A stretch of 64,000 nucleotides of DNA from an uncultured Roseibium sp. (GTDB taxonomy: Bacteria > Pseudomonadota > Alphaproteobacteria > Rhizobiales > Stappiaceae), in assembly GCF_947496995.1 (NCBI RefSeq), contig NZ_CANMFD010000002.1, positions 310,001-374,000 of the forward strand, in the 5' to 3' direction. Numbering within the stretch: position 1 is the stretch's first letter; each line of letters begins with the position of its first letter. Below the pieces are notes generated by a model, which was not told where the DNA came from, searched no databases, and saw nothing but the letters and a program-made list of their open reading frames with translations. This document shows positions 18,450 through 27,924 of this stretch, piece by piece. Both the position numbers and the translations under genes were made by a program.

Positions 18450-19034
18450 TCAGTCGCTGAGGACAAATTCGATCGGTTTGTATTTGAAATTGTTTGACTG
18501 ACCGGCCGAACAGGCCGTCATTCCGACGATCAGGTCCATTTCAGCCCGAAACACGGTCTTCTCGCCGGGTTTGCTTTTGGGCGGAAGCACAGCGATTTCG
18601 CCGGTGTCACCATCGACCGAAACATGCATGAAAACATTGAAGGCGATGGGAATGTCGTCGCCTTCGATGCCATAGGGCTCCAGCGCACGTTCCAGGTTGC
18701 CCTGGCAGCCGTGGTGGGGATCGCTGTCTCCATAAATCTTTCTGAAAGTGTCCGATGAACACGGCGTAAGGGTGAAGTCATGCCGTCCGACTTCATCCTC
18801 GACGATGGTGAACATCGGGTTTGAGCGATTTGAATACAGAATGTCCCCGGTCGTCAGGAAGAGACGGCTTGCGTAGTCGATGGAGCGTCCCGAAGAGATG
18901 CGCTCGGATCGATCCGCCGTACTGAAGGCAACCAGATCGGAGACCTGCTCGCCTTCCGGGTCGATGACAGTGAGGAGTTGTCCCTTGCGGATTTCAAAGG
19001 CTGTCCCGCTGCGAGGGGGGATACGGACTTGCAT
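18450..19034 (-). CDS. DUF1989 (urea carboxylase-associated) family protein
   Basis: A 194-residue protein of the DUF1989 family, proteins often found beside urea amidolyase genes. Family-typical stretches are IRKGQLLTVIDPEGEQVSDL, SRLFLTTGDILYSN, TPCSSDTF and HHGCQGNL, the last with candidate metal-binding His/Cys residues. No urea carboxylase gene is present here. Instead it abuts (zero spacing) a YqcI/YcgG-family gene, a pairing that suggests a joint reaction on a guanidino or amidine compound. That function is inference; the family call is confident. Confidence 0.85.
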   Translation of the reverse strand: MQVRIPPRSGTAFEIRKGQLLTVIDPEGEQVSDLVAFSTADRSERISSGRSIDYASRLFLTTGDILYSNRSNPMFTIVEDEVGRHDFTLTPCSSDTFRKIYGDSDPHHGCQGNLERALEPYGIEGDDIPIAFNVFMHVSVDGDTGEIAVLPPKSKPGEKTVFRAEMDLIVGMTACSAGQSNNFKYKPIEFVLSD

Positions 19035-19700
19035 CTACGCGACTTCCTTTGCTTCGAAGGGACATTTCCAGTTTTCGCCGACAGCACGGCCGCTGTACTG
19101 GCGGGCTTCCGAGGCTTCGCCGTGATCGGCCAGCATGGGATTGATTTCGCCCGCAAGCTGCTCGTCGCGCTCGCGAATAATCGATTTCATCTTCTGGAAC
19201 CGGCCGTCCAGCCGAAGTTTCTCGAACTGTTCATGCGAGTTGAAAACGAGCGCTGGTCTTTCAAACCTGCGGGCAGGACGGGAGGCATTGGGGTGAAGCC
19301 CGATGACGAAGTAAGGTTCGCTACCGATGCTCAATGAGAAATGCGGAGAGCCCGGATCCGGATCGACACTTTCGCTCCACTCCGTTCCGGACGCCACGTC
19401 CAGATTGTGCAGGCATTGCAGGCGGTCCCACAGCGCTGTTTCGAAAGCTTCTTCATCAAGATCCGCCGGTCCGTCGAAAATCGCGACGAACGACTGAACG
19501 ACCGGACTGTCGAGGTCCAGGCTTTTGTTGTATTCAGCCAGCGCGCGATGCAACTCGATATCGTCCGTGGCACGCTGGATGTTGCCGGCTGTAAAAATCG
19601 TCAATGCATCTCGTGCAAGCGCTGACTTCGCGCCGACACAAGGAAACTCGGCGCTCTGGATAAAAGCACGAAAAGCCTGACACGCATCTCTATTCGACAT
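19035..19700 (-). CDS. YqcI/YcgG family protein (heme-dependent N-hydroxylase-like)
   Basis: A protein of about 221 residues in the YqcI/YcgG family. Characteristic segments are FPCVGAKSAL near residue 22, SFVAIFDGPADLDEEAFETA, LWDRLQCLH, and FVIGLHPNASRPARRF near residue 140. A family member, GntA, is a heme-dependent hydroxylase of a guanidino amino acid in guanitoxin biosynthesis, so oxidation of a guanidine-like substrate is possible. The start is uncertain: ATG at 19700 has CGGAG upstream; ATG at 19721 would add seven residues. It heads the YcgG-DUF1989-MscS operon. A role in nitrogen scavenging is speculative. Confidence 0.8.
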   Translation of the reverse strand: MSNRDACQAFRAFIQSAEFPCVGAKSALARDALTIFTAGNIQRATDDIELHRALAEYNKSLDLDSPVVQSFVAIFDGPADLDEEAFETALWDRLQCLHNLDVASGTEWSESVDPDPGSPHFSLSIGSEPYFVIGLHPNASRPARRFERPALVFNSHEQFEKLRLDGRFQKMKSIIRERDEQLAGEINPMLADHGEASEARQYSGRAVGENWKCPFEAKEVA

Positions 19701-19907
19701 TTCGGGAGTCTCCGTTCCCATTTTTCTTATGTATTTATTCAACGGGAAAGAGACCGAGTGGTTCCGGAGAGGTAAGCAGCAATCGCCAGGAAAACCGTAA
19801 TCAGTGACCGGCGTTGCCAGCACGATTTTCATGGGAAAAAACTGACGTGGTTCCGGACCGGGTTTTCAAGGTCCCGGGGAGCATGTCGGGCTCGCCGGTC
19901 TGCCAAC

Positions 19908-20186
19908 TTACATGTGCTGGCGAACCCATTTCGTGGATCCGGCCGCAAGGCCCTTGAATTTGGGCGCCTGTGATAAAGGCGCGACCAGCAGCGGCCGGTC
20001 GTCGTCAAACTGGCGCTTCACCGCATGGTAGAGTTTCGAGCGGCTCAGATCCGTCATGACAATCACCATTTGCTCCGAGAGCCAGCAATAGCCCTCGATG
20101 CTCGCGCCATTCAGTTTCACCATCTCCGAGGGGTCGTCCTGTTTTCCCTGCGCAGGCAGGACAACCAGGTAAGCCGTGGCGGTCAT
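19908..20186 (-). CDS. Small conserved-looking hypothetical protein
   Basis: A 92-residue protein of unknown function without signal peptide or membrane segment. Its N-terminus (MTATAYLVVLPAQG) resembles a beta strand opening a small alpha/beta fold. An AGGA motif seven bases before the ATG supports it as a real gene. It is separated from the catalase gene upstream by 112 bases that contain a terminator, so it is probably transcribed alone. Confidence 0.65.
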   Translation of the reverse strand: MTATAYLVVLPAQGKQDDPSEMVKLNGASIEGYCWLSEQMVIVMTDLSRSKLYHAVKRQFDDDRPLLVAPLSQAPKFKGLAAGSTKWVRQHM

Positions 20187-20243
20187 ATCGGTTTCCTGTT
20201 CGCGATTGCTTCGACACCCTCATGAAATAGAGGTATCGAAACG

Positions 20244-20277
20244 AAAAGGCAGCCGGCGGAGTGCTTTGTCCGCCGGC
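20244..20277 (-). terminator. Rho-independent terminator of the catalase gene
   Basis: A 9-bp perfect GC-rich stem GCCGGCGGA/TCCGCCGGC (20252-20260 and 20269-20277) with an 8-nt loop, followed on the minus strand by TGCCTTTTC. It lies 21 bases after the catalase stop. Confidence 0.75.
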
Positions 20278-20298
20278 CGTGTCCTGAAAGGCTGAAAA

Positions 20299-22407
20299 TC
20301 AGTCCAGCTTGGAGGCGCGATCCCAGTACCGGAGCGACCGGCAGGACTTGACGAACTCCTGACCATCGCCCTGTTTTGCAAGTTCCTGACAGCCGTCATC
20401 GAGATCCGACCAGATCCCGGCCTTTTCAAGCAACGGCCTGGTCGCGGCCGTATAGGCGATGTATTTGCAGTGCGCGAAGGCGTCTGCGACGAAATCGCGG
20501 GCTTCGGGAACGTTGATCAGGTCCTTCAAACCGTCTTCCGAGGCCAGGATCGCGACAGCGTCATAGAGAATGGACGGACCTCCGTCGATCTTCTGCTGGG
20601 CTTCGATCCACGTGCCGTCAGCGGCTTCAACACCTCCGATCATCGGCGCAACGAATTCGATATCCGCGCCTTCCTTTTCGAGAGCCTGCTTCAGCCCGTC
20701 GACGACCGCCATGTCGACGCCGTCGGTCACGAGCACGCCGAGCTTGCGTCCTGAGAAGCTGTCCGGGCCGTTGCGAACAATCGAAAGCTTCGGCGACACC
20801 TTGAGATCGTCACGGGGCTGCATCGCGGCATCGGCCGGCTTCGGCTTGTTCTTCAACCGCAGCCCTTCCATCACCTTCTCGGCCAGTGCCTCATCGACAT
20901 TCAGAAGATGCGAGACGATACGTTCGCGGATGGCAGGCGTTTCCACTTTCGACAGCTCGAACACGAAGGCTTCGGCAATGTGTGCCCGCTCGATTTCCGC
21001 CTGCGAATGATAGAACTGACGGGCCTGGCTGTAGTGATCGGCGAAGGTTTCCGAGCGATAACGTCTCTTCTGCCCGTCGATCTCCTCCGGATAGGACCGG
21101 AAACCCTTTTCCGGATCTTCCCGCGGACCGCCTTCGCTGCCCCAGGAGTTGGGCTCGTAATTCGCCCGCCCCTTGGGATTGCGGAACGCCATGTGTCCGT
21201 CCTGCTGGAAATGATGGAATGGGCAGCGCGGGGCGTTGATCGGGAGATGGGTAAAATTTGTCGAGCCGAGCCGCGACAGCTGCGTGTCGAGATAGGAGAA
21301 GTTGCGCCCCTGCAACAGCGGGTCGTTTGAAAAATCGATTCCGGGAACGACGCTGCCCGTCTGGAAGGCCACCTGTTCGGTCTCTGCGAAGAAATTATCG
21401 ACACAGCGATTTAGCACCATGCGCCCGACGATCCGAACCGGAACCTGTTCTTCGGGAATGATCTTGGTTGCGTCGAGGACATCGAACTCGAATTCTTCTG
21501 CAAACTTCTCGTCGAACACCTGCAGGCCGAGTTCCCATTCCGGAAAATCACCCTTTTGAATTGCGTTCCACATGTCGCGGCGATGGAAATCCGGGTCGGC
21601 GCCGTTGAGCTTCAACGCTTCGTTCCAGACGACGGACTGCATGCCCAGTTTCGGCTTCCAGTGGAACTTGACGAATTTCGCTTCGCCGTCCGCATTCACC
21701 AATCGGAATGTATGGACGCCAAAGCCTTCCATGAACCGGAGCGAACGTGGAATGGTCCGGTCGGACATGATCCACAGGGCCATGTTGATCGATTCAGGCG
21801 TGAGCGAAATGAAATCCCAGAAATTGTCATGGGCCGTCTGGGCCTGCGGAAAACCGCGATCCGGTTCCTGCTTGGCAGAGTGGATGAGATCGGGGAACTT
21901 GATGGCGTCCTGAATAAAGAAGACCGGGATATTGTTGCCGACGAGATCCCAGTTGCCCTCGCGCGTATAGAATTTCACCGCGAAGCCGCGGACATCCCGG
22001 GCCAAATCAGCTGACCCTTTGTTGCCTGCAACAGTCGAGAACCGAACGAAGACATCCGTCTTCTCGCCTTTTTCAAAGACGGCGGCGCGGGTCAGATCCG
22101 AAATGTCGTCGGTCGCTTCGAAATAACCATGGGCTCCGAAACCACGCGCATGGACGACGCGCTCTGGAATGCGTTCGTGGTCGAAATGAAAGATCTTTTC
22201 CCGGAAATGCTGATCTTCCATCAAGGTGGGGCCACGCGGACCGGCGCGAAGCGAATTCTGGTCGTCAGCCACAGGCGTTCCGAGGGCGGTGGTCAGGGTG
22301 GGGACACCCTCCCCGGCAGTCTGGTGCAATTCGCCTCCCTCGCCGCGCTGCGCCGTCTGGTCGCCGAATTTGACTGTTTTACGGGATTGCTCAGTGCCTT
22401 TGGCCAT
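20299..22407 (-). CDS. katE: Large-subunit monofunctional catalase (HPII type)
   Basis: A 702-residue clade 2 catalase that dismutates hydrogen peroxide. The distal histidine is H86 in [14 protein letters not shown], the distal Asn is near residue 158 in [10 protein letters not shown], and the proximal heme-ligand Tyr is Y372 in [11 protein letters not shown]. Residues from about 570 form the flavodoxin/DJ-1-like C-terminal domain found only in large catalases ([20 protein letters not shown]). The start at 22407 ([15 protein letters not shown]) has TGAGGACGAC upstream; the open frame before it is not coding. Its length and two-domain layout match KatE closely. Confidence 0.96.
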   Translation of the reverse strand: MAKGTEQSRKTVKFGDQTAQRGEGGELHQTAGEGVPTLTTALGTPVADDQNSLRAGPRGPTLMEDQHFREKIFHFDHERIPERVVHARGFGAHGYFEATDDISDLTRAAVFEKGEKTDVFVRFSTVAGNKGSADLARDVRGFAVKFYTREGNWDLVGNNIPVFFIQDAIKFPDLIHSAKQEPDRGFPQAQTAHDNFWDFISLTPESINMALWIMSDRTIPRSLRFMEGFGVHTFRLVNADGEAKFVKFHWKPKLGMQSVVWNEALKLNGADPDFHRRDMWNAIQKGDFPEWELGLQVFDEKFAEEFEFDVLDATKIIPEEQVPVRIVGRMVLNRCVDNFFAETEQVAFQTGSVVPGIDFSNDPLLQGRNFSYLDTQLSRLGSTNFTHLPINAPRCPFHHFQQDGHMAFRNPKGRANYEPNSWGSEGGPREDPEKGFRSYPEEIDGQKRRYRSETFADHYSQARQFYHSQAEIERAHIAEAFVFELSKVETPAIRERIVSHLLNVDEALAEKVMEGLRLKNKPKPADAAMQPRDDLKVSPKLSIVRNGPDSFSGRKLGVLVTDGVDMAVVDGLKQALEKEGADIEFVAPMIGGVEAADGTWIEAQQKIDGGPSILYDAVAILASEDGLKDLINVPEARDFVADAFAHCKYIAYTAATRPLLEKAGIWSDLDDGCQELAKQGDGQEFVKSCRSLRYWDRASKLD

Positions 22408-22681
22408 GTCGTCCTCATGCTTTCGGTGGGGAGCACGCAGCCCAAACAAGCCGCACGCCAGTTCCTCCGAAACGTGAAAATTCCAGTTTGGTTCCCTACG
22501 TGGATGTTTTTGTGCCGGGGTGCGAAAGCAACGCAGAGCGTTCTTCCCAAGCCGAACCGAAGTAAATTCCAGACAACTTGAAGGGAACGATTTGTCCGCC
22601 GGGGCGTTCAAGCAATCAGAACGTTGGCAAACATCTGATTTTGGCGAAAGCTGGGAATTGCAGTCGGGAAAAAAGACCAGA

Positions 22682-23767
22682 ATGACCTTGATTACTGCGA
22701 TACTCGTGTGCCTGTCGGGTCTTTGTATTGTGGCGACTCTGCTGCCCCTCCTGCCCATCGCTCACGGGGCGGTCCGCTCCTTCGACTTTGCGCGTCTGCA
22801 AGTGATCGGGATCGCAACCCTTGTCTTGATCGCTGCAGCGCTCCTTCCGATACCTCAGACGGCCATGATCGTCCTGGCCGCCATGACCGTGACCACACTG
22901 GCGATCCAGATGGTCTATGTGCTCCCGTTCACACCCGTCTGGTTTACCCAGACCGCCCGATATGCCGGGGACCTTGAAAAGGCCGAGGTCATCTCGTTTT
23001 TCGTATCGAACGTTAAACAGGGCAATCGCGACTATGCGCGGGTCGCCGATCTGCTGGCGGAACGGGACCCGGATATCGCCATATTCATGGAAACCGATCA
23101 GGCCTGGTTCGAGGCGCTGCGCCCTTCCCTTTCAAAGTTCAAGCATATAGCCGCCTGTCCGCAGTCGAATACCTACGGCATGATCCTCGCCAGCCGACTT
23201 CCGCTGCGCAGCTACGATGTTCAATTCCTCCTGAACGAAGAAGTGCCGAGCATTTCCTGTATCGCCACCTTGCCCGGCGGTCAGGACGTGCGGATCGTTG
23301 CAATCCATCCTGAACCTCCCCTGCCGACGCGAGATACGCTGGGCCGCGATGCCGAGATCCTGCTTGTGGGTGAGATGGCGAGCGAAGAGCCGCTTCCGAC
23401 CATCGTGACCGGGGATCTCAACGATGTTGCCTGGTCCAGAACGACCCGGCGGTTTCTGCGCCTATCCCGTCTGCTCGACCCGCGTCAGGGCCGGGGTTTC
23501 TTCAATTCATTCGACGCGAGGCGCTGGTACATGCGCTGGCCGCTGGATCACATCTTTCATTCGGTCCGATTTGAACTCGTCGACATGGAACGACTGCCTT
23601 TCATCGGCTCGGACCACTTTCCGATGTTCTACCGTTTTGCTCTGACGGACGCCGACAACAATCAGCCGCCGCCTCCTGGGACGAAGGCGGATCTCAAGGA
23701 AGCAGATGACGTCGTCGCAACGGAGAAGCATCGCAACAGGCCGCCCGTCGGCACCGATTGGGAATAG
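22682..23767 (+). CDS. Endonuclease/exonuclease/phosphatase (EEP) family protein with N-terminal membrane domain
   Basis: A 361-residue protein. Residues 1-80 hold three hydrophobic segments ([59 protein letters not shown]). The rest is an EEP domain, with Asn/Glu metal and catalytic motifs in [10 protein letters not shown] and FMETDQ, the catalytic GDLNDV, and the terminal GSDHFP. This layout matches the inner-membrane EEP proteins related to YafD, whose substrates are unknown. It is divergent from katE with a 274-base gap. The next gene starts 94 bases downstream. Confidence 0.87.
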   Translation: MTLITAILVCLSGLCIVATLLPLLPIAHGAVRSFDFARLQVIGIATLVLIAAALLPIPQTAMIVLAAMTVTTLAIQMVYVLPFTPVWFTQTARYAGDLEKAEVISFFVSNVKQGNRDYARVADLLAERDPDIAIFMETDQAWFEALRPSLSKFKHIAACPQSNTYGMILASRLPLRSYDVQFLLNEEVPSISCIATLPGGQDVRIVAIHPEPPLPTRDTLGRDAEILLVGEMASEEPLPTIVTGDLNDVAWSRTTRRFLRLSRLLDPRQGRGFFNSFDARRWYMRWPLDHIFHSVRFELVDMERLPFIGSDHFPMFYRFALTDADNNQPPPPGTKADLKEADDVVATEKHRNRPPVGTDWE

Positions 23768-23861
23768 GCCCGCGCTCCGGTCAGGCCCCGAATTTTGAAG
23801 TGCACATCCTGTGTTTTCAGAACGGTTCCGACCGCAGGCAACCTGACAACAAAGGTTTTCG

Positions 23862-24683
23862 ATGAACGTGATATTGCTGATAGCCGGAATTCTGGTTCTT
23901 GCGGTGACAGCCGCTGACTTCGCCTTCACCACCATCAGCGCCAACAAGGCCGGCCCGCTGACGCGCGGAGCCGCCGCGGTCTACTGGTACGTGTTCCGTC
24001 TCCTCGCCCGGCTGCCGGGCGAAAGCGCGGCTTTGCGCCTTGCCGGACCGGTTGTCATGAGTGGCGTGGCGCTTGTCTGGCTGGCTCTCACCTTTGTCGG
24101 CTGGCTGCTCATCTTTCGCAGTTACCCGGAGGCTCTGGTGATGAAATCGACCGGAGAGCCTGCAGACTGGGCGTCTACCTTCGCCTTTATCGGCAGCGCC
24201 CTGTCCACGGTCGGCGCGTCGAATGTTCAGCCGTCTTCGGCACTCTGGGACAATCTTTCCACCGTGGCCGCGGTCAGCGGAATGGTGGTGCTGACGCTGT
24301 CGGTCACTTTCGTCCTGAACATCACCCAGACAGTGGTGCAAGGGCGCGGCTTCACCGTCCTCCTGCGCATTCGCGATCCGTTGAACGTTAGGAACGACGA
24401 CATCCTGCTGCCCGCGCTGGCCGATCTGTGCATTCGCCTGAATGCATCCCCTCTTGCCTTGTACTACTCGTCCTCACGATGGGAACGCGGTCTGCCGGAA
24501 AGCCTGAACTGGCTGGCCCGCCGCGTCGCGCAGTCTCCCGAAAGGTTCAGGTCTTATCGCTACGCCCTTCAGGAACTCCCCTTTCTCTCGGTAGATGGAG
24601 ATGACGATCCTGAGGGGTTCCTGGAGGCCATGCAGGACTGGGCCCGGCAGTTCAGCCTGCATGACTGGCCGGCGGAGCAGTAA
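23862..24683 (+). CDS. Two-TM ion-channel-like membrane protein
   Basis: A 273-residue protein with an N-terminal hydrophobic segment (MNVILLIAGILVLAVTAADF), a second near residue 65-88, a pore-loop-like stretch FAFIGSALSTVGASN near 107-121, and a further membrane helix near 133-155. This resembles the TM-P-loop-TM layout of small potassium channels, but the selectivity filter reads TVGASN instead of TVGYGD. The C-terminal 110 residues are soluble. Conductance is not established; it may be a non-selective or regulatory relative. AAAGG lies upstream of the ATG. Confidence 0.75.
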   Translation: MNVILLIAGILVLAVTAADFAFTTISANKAGPLTRGAAAVYWYVFRLLARLPGESAALRLAGPVVMSGVALVWLALTFVGWLLIFRSYPEALVMKSTGEPADWASTFAFIGSALSTVGASNVQPSSALWDNLSTVAAVSGMVVLTLSVTFVLNITQTVVQGRGFTVLLRIRDPLNVRNDDILLPALADLCIRLNASPLALYYSSSRWERGLPESLNWLARRVAQSPERFRSYRYALQELPFLSVDGDDDPEGFLEAMQDWARQFSLHDWPAEQ

Positions 24684-24721
24684 CCGGGGAGAAAACTCAC
24701 CGAAGCCTCGTCAACGCCTGA

Positions 24722-25444
24722 TTATCCCGCCTGCGCGCCTTCGGCCTGTTGCATTTCCGTCAGGCGCTTGAATCCCATGGACAGATGCGCCCGCCTTATA
24801 TGCGCAGCCGCACCGACATCGCCCACCGTCACGGCATCTGCGATGGCGAGTATCTCATCGCTGAAAATGGCGACTTCCGCTGCAAGATCCCTGTCGGGGA
24901 TCAGGGTGAGCCAGATGCGGCATGTCCGGTAGAAAAGCTTTTCGGACACGTCTCGCAGCGGCTGGTTCTCCGTCAGCAGCTGGAATGCATGAAAAAAATC
25001 GATATTCAGACGTGCAAAGGCCTGGCGGTCAGGTGTGGCGCGCAGTCTTTCTGCCCTCAGCCGCATGCTGGCGAACAGTGTCTTCAGGCTATCGTCAGCC
25101 AAGGTCGGCGACAGACTGCCGGTCAATTCGTTCAGTTCCATGCGCAACTGGTAAACCTGGGCAAGCTCGTCCAGATCGACGTCGGTCACGAGTGTGCCGA
25201 CACCCTGCTGGGAGAGCACGAGCCCGTCCGCCTCCAGGATCTGCAGCGCCTTGCGCAAGGGAGACCGGCTGATGCCGAATTCGCCCGCCAGAACTTCCTC
25301 GCTCAACTGCGTGCCGGGCGGATAGTCGAGCATCGAGATGCGGTCGCGCAGGACCGTGTACATGATCTGGAAGCGCTCCTGCGCCGTCGCCGCCGCCTCA
25401 AGCTGACCGGCGATGTCCGGATCCTGTGTCTCGCTCCTGGTCAT
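24722..25444 (-). CDS. GntR-family transcriptional regulator, FCD (FadR-like) subgroup
   Basis: A 240-residue regulator with a winged helix (RDRISMLDYPPGTQLSEEVL, EFGISRSPLRKALQILEADG) in residues 25-95 and an all-helical FCD effector domain with the usual metal-binding layout (DFFHAF, LIPDRDLAAEVAIFSDEI, HIRRAHL). The ATG at 25444 overlaps the deacetylase stop (ATGA), so it is co-translated with the ectoine catabolic genes. Two near-identical palindromes TTTGTATACAAA/TTTGTACACAAA in the doeA-eutB gap fit the known FCD-type GntR operator style. It probably represses both divergent operons and responds to an ectoine breakdown product. It differs from EnuR, the MocR-type regulator usual for these genes. 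Confidence 0.9.
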   Translation of the reverse strand: MTRSETQDPDIAGQLEAAATAQERFQIMYTVLRDRISMLDYPPGTQLSEEVLAGEFGISRSPLRKALQILEADGLVLSQQGVGTLVTDVDLDELAQVYQLRMELNELTGSLSPTLADDSLKTLFASMRLRAERLRATPDRQAFARLNIDFFHAFQLLTENQPLRDVSEKLFYRTCRIWLTLIPDRDLAAEVAIFSDEILAIADAVTVGDVGAAAHIRRAHLSMGFKRLTEMQQAEGAQAG

Positions 25445-26610
25445 GCCGGGCGCACCAGGGTTCTTTCCAGACCCGAGAGCATGGAAATGCACTTATCAAG
25501 CTGCTCGAGTGATACGAATTCATCGGGCTGATGCGCCTGGGCTATGGATCCCGGCCCGCAAACGACCACAGACATGCCAAGTGCCTGAAACAGACCGGCC
25601 TCGGTCCCGAAGGCCACCACATCGCACAGGTTTTCGCCTGTCAGCGCCGCGACGATGTCCCGGGCCTCGTTCTCGCTCGTAACGGCAAGGCCCGCGACCT
25701 CGCCGATAACTTCGGTAACGATATCGGCTTCGGGATAAATTTCCCGCATCTGAGGCAGCAAAACGTCTCGGCAGTAGGTTTCGAGGGCTGACTTGACCTC
25801 CCGCGCGTCGTTCTCACGAACCGGCCGCATTTCCCACTCGACGCTGCAGTGGCGGGCAATCACGTTGCGCGCCGAACCGCCCTCGATCCTGCCTGTCTGA
25901 AGGGTCGTCCAGGGGGGATTGAATCGGGCACCTTCGGGTCCGCCCTTGCGCTTCAGATCGTCGGCAAGTTCCATCATCCTGCCGATAAAGGCTGCGGCGA
26001 CGTGTATGGCGTTGACGCCCTTGTCCGGCTCGGATCCGTGGCCGTCGGTGCCGTGAAAGGAGGTCGTATATTCATAACAGCCCTTGTGACCCTCGATGAC
26101 CCGCATATCCGTCGGTTCGCCGATAATGGCAACCGAGGGTCTGATATCCGTTTCCCTCAGTTCTTCCACCAGATGACGTGCGCCGAAACAGCCGACCTCC
26201 TCGTCATAGGTCAGAGCGACATGCAACGGCCGCTTGATATCCAGCGCCGCATAGTCCGGCATCTTGGCGAGAACCGCGGCGATGAAGCCCTTCATGTCGC
26301 AGGTGCCCCGGCCAAAAAGATGTCCGTCCTCTTCGCGCAGCGCGAATGGGTCGCCCCTCCATTGCGCATCGCCGGCCGGAACCACATCGGTATGACCGGA
26401 AAGGACCAGCCCCCCCGAGGTTCGCGGTCCCAATGTCGCGAAGAGATTGGCTTTACGGCCGCTCTCATCGTGTGAAATTTTTACATGCGCGCCGCTGTCC
26501 TCCAGCAGTCCGGCGGCATAGTCGATCAAAGCCAGATTGCTGTCAGCCGACACGGTGGGGAAAGCGATCAGTCGGTCGAGAATTTCAACAGTCCGGGAAA
26601 TGTGGTCCAA
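25441..26610 (-). CDS. M20-family amidohydrolase, ArgE-like (possible N-acetyl-diaminobutyrate deacetylase)
   Basis: A 389-residue zinc-dependent deacetylase annotated by similarity as acetylornithine deacetylase. Metal-site motifs are GHTDVVP (His72, Asp74), GRGTCDMKG (Asp), TYDEEVGC (catalytic and metal Glu), GEPTD and AQHAQ-like HQPDEF near the C-terminus. The dimerisation domain is residues 180-290. It lies 13 bases downstream of doeA and overlaps the GntR regulator gene. DoeA hydrolyses ectoine to N-acetyl-L-2,4-diaminobutyrate, a one-carbon-shorter analogue of acetylornithine, so this enzyme probably takes the place of the AstE-type deacetylase EutE/DoeB. That specificity is inferred. 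Confidence 0.88.
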   Translation of the reverse strand: MDHISRTVEILDRLIAFPTVSADSNLALIDYAAGLLEDSGAHVKISHDESGRKANLFATLGPRTSGGLVLSGHTDVVPAGDAQWRGDPFALREEDGHLFGRGTCDMKGFIAAVLAKMPDYAALDIKRPLHVALTYDEEVGCFGARHLVEELRETDIRPSVAIIGEPTDMRVIEGHKGCYEYTTSFHGTDGHGSEPDKGVNAIHVAAAFIGRMMELADDLKRKGGPEGARFNPPWTTLQTGRIEGGSARNVIARHCSVEWEMRPVRENDAREVKSALETYCRDVLLPQMREIYPEADIVTEVIGEVAGLAVTSENEARDIVAALTGENLCDVVAFGTEAGLFQALGMSVVVCGPGSIAQAHQPDEFVSLEQLDKCISMLSGLERTLVRPA

Positions 26611-26623
26611 AGCCGTTGCCGCC

Positions 26624-27808
26624 TCAGGTCTTCACAAAGAGGCTGCGGGGCCGGTTGCACAGGCATTCAGCCGGTCCCTCTTCGCGGATCAGGATGCTTT
26701 CGGTAATTTCCAGCCCCCAGCCGTCCATCCACAAGCCGGGCATGAAATGAAAGGTCATGCCGGGTTTCAGGACCGTGGTGTCTTCTTCCCGGATGGAGAC
26801 GGTGCGCTCTCCCCAGTCGGGAGGATAGGAAATGCCGATCGGGTATCCGGCGCGGGCGCCGCGTTCAATGCCAGCCGCTTCCAGCGGTTTGGCCAGTGCC
26901 CGGGCGATGTCGCCGGCCGTGTTGCCGGCACGTGCGGTTTCAAGTCCGGCCTCAAGGCCGTCGACAAGCGCTTTTTCGGCATCAAGCATGTATTGCGGCG
27001 GTTTGCCGAGAAAGACAGTCCGGCACAGGGGGGCGTGATAGCGGCGGAAACAGCCGGAAAGCTCGAAGAAGGTGGCCTCCCCCTCCTGCATGAACCGGCC
27101 GTCCCATGTAAGGTGCGGCGCAGAGGCGTCCGCTCCGCTCGGCAGCAGCGGTACGATTGCCGGATAGTCTCCCCAGGCATCGTCCAGACCCCGGATTGCG
27201 TCGGCGTAGATTTCAGCGACGAGATCTGCCTTGCGCATGCCCGGCTGGACCCGTTCAAAAACGCCATCCATGATCTTTTCCGATATGCGCGCCGCCTTGC
27301 GCATGAAAACCAGCTCCTCGTCGGATTTCACCCCGCGCAGCCAGTTCACCATGCCGGTTGCATCGGGAAAGTCCGCCTGAGGCAGTTCCTCACGCAGGGT
27401 CAGATAAGCCTTTGCCGAGAAATAGTAATTCTCCAGCTCGACACCGATCCGTTTTTCGGCGTAGCCGCTGGATTTCAGAAGAGCAGCAAGGTTCTGCATC
27501 GGATGGCGGTCGGGAGACTGGATGTAGTTGTCCGCATATGAGGCGACCCGTTCGTCATCCATCCAGACCGTGCGCCGGGCCCCATTGGCATCCTGTGCCC
27601 GGCCCCACCAGATCGGGTCTTCGTCCAGGAACACCAGAACACCCTGATGAACATAAAAGGACCAGCCGTCATAACCGGTGATCCAGGACATATTCGACGG
27701 ATCTTCGACGAAGAGGACGTCAATTCCGCGCGCACTCATGTCGCTGCGGACAAGTTTGAGACGCCGCTCGTATTCCGACTGGCTGAAAGGAAGGTCGTGC
27801 CCGGGCAT
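26624..27808 (-). CDS. doeA: Ectoine hydrolase (M24 peptidase family)
   Basis: A protein of about 394 residues with a creatinase-like N-terminal domain and a C-terminal pita-bread domain. The N-terminal motif DPSNMSWITGYDGWSFYVHQ near residue 45-65 is a hallmark of DoeA/EutD. DoeA opens the ectoine ring to N-acetyl-L-2,4-diaminobutyrate. The start is one of two adjacent ATGs (27808 or 27811) after CGAGGACAC; 27808 has the better spacing. The open frame extends upstream to 27922, but that part crosses the operator region and is not coding. It heads a minus-strand operon with the ArgE-like deacetylase and GntR regulator. Confidence 0.9.
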   Translation of the reverse strand: MPGHDLPFSQSEYERRLKLVRSDMSARGIDVLFVEDPSNMSWITGYDGWSFYVHQGVLVFLDEDPIWWGRAQDANGARRTVWMDDERVASYADNYIQSPDRHPMQNLAALLKSSGYAEKRIGVELENYYFSAKAYLTLREELPQADFPDATGMVNWLRGVKSDEELVFMRKAARISEKIMDGVFERVQPGMRKADLVAEIYADAIRGLDDAWGDYPAIVPLLPSGADASAPHLTWDGRFMQEGEATFFELSGCFRRYHAPLCRTVFLGKPPQYMLDAEKALVDGLEAGLETARAGNTAGDIARALAKPLEAAGIERGARAGYPIGISYPPDWGERTVSIREEDTTVLKPGMTFHFMPGLWMDGWGLEITESILIREEGPAECLCNRPRSLFVKT

Positions 27809-27826
27809 CATGTGTCCTCGAAAAGA

Positions 27827-27842
27827 TATTTGTATACAAATA
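27827..27842. promoter_or_regulatory. GntR-type operator 1 (perfect 16-bp palindrome)
   Basis: TATTTGTATACAAATA is a perfect palindrome 16 bases before the doeA start. Its TTGTATACAA core matches operators used by FCD-type GntR repressors, and such a regulator is encoded in the same operon. Repression of doeA by steric block is likely. Confidence 0.75.
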
Positions 27843-27910
27843 ATCACAAACCGTGTTTTCCGGGCAAGAAAAATCGCAGCCACGCGTAGCGCCTCTTGCG
27901 ATTTCTTATT

Positions 27911-27924
27911 ATTTGTACACAAAT
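27911..27924. promoter_or_regulatory. GntR-type operator 2
   Basis: ATTTGTACACAAAT shares six-base arms with operator 1 and differs in the centre. It lies 65 bases upstream of eutB, and its centre is 83 bases from that of operator 1. A further inverted repeat (AATCGCA/TGCGATT, about 27872-27903) lies between the two. Confidence 0.72.
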
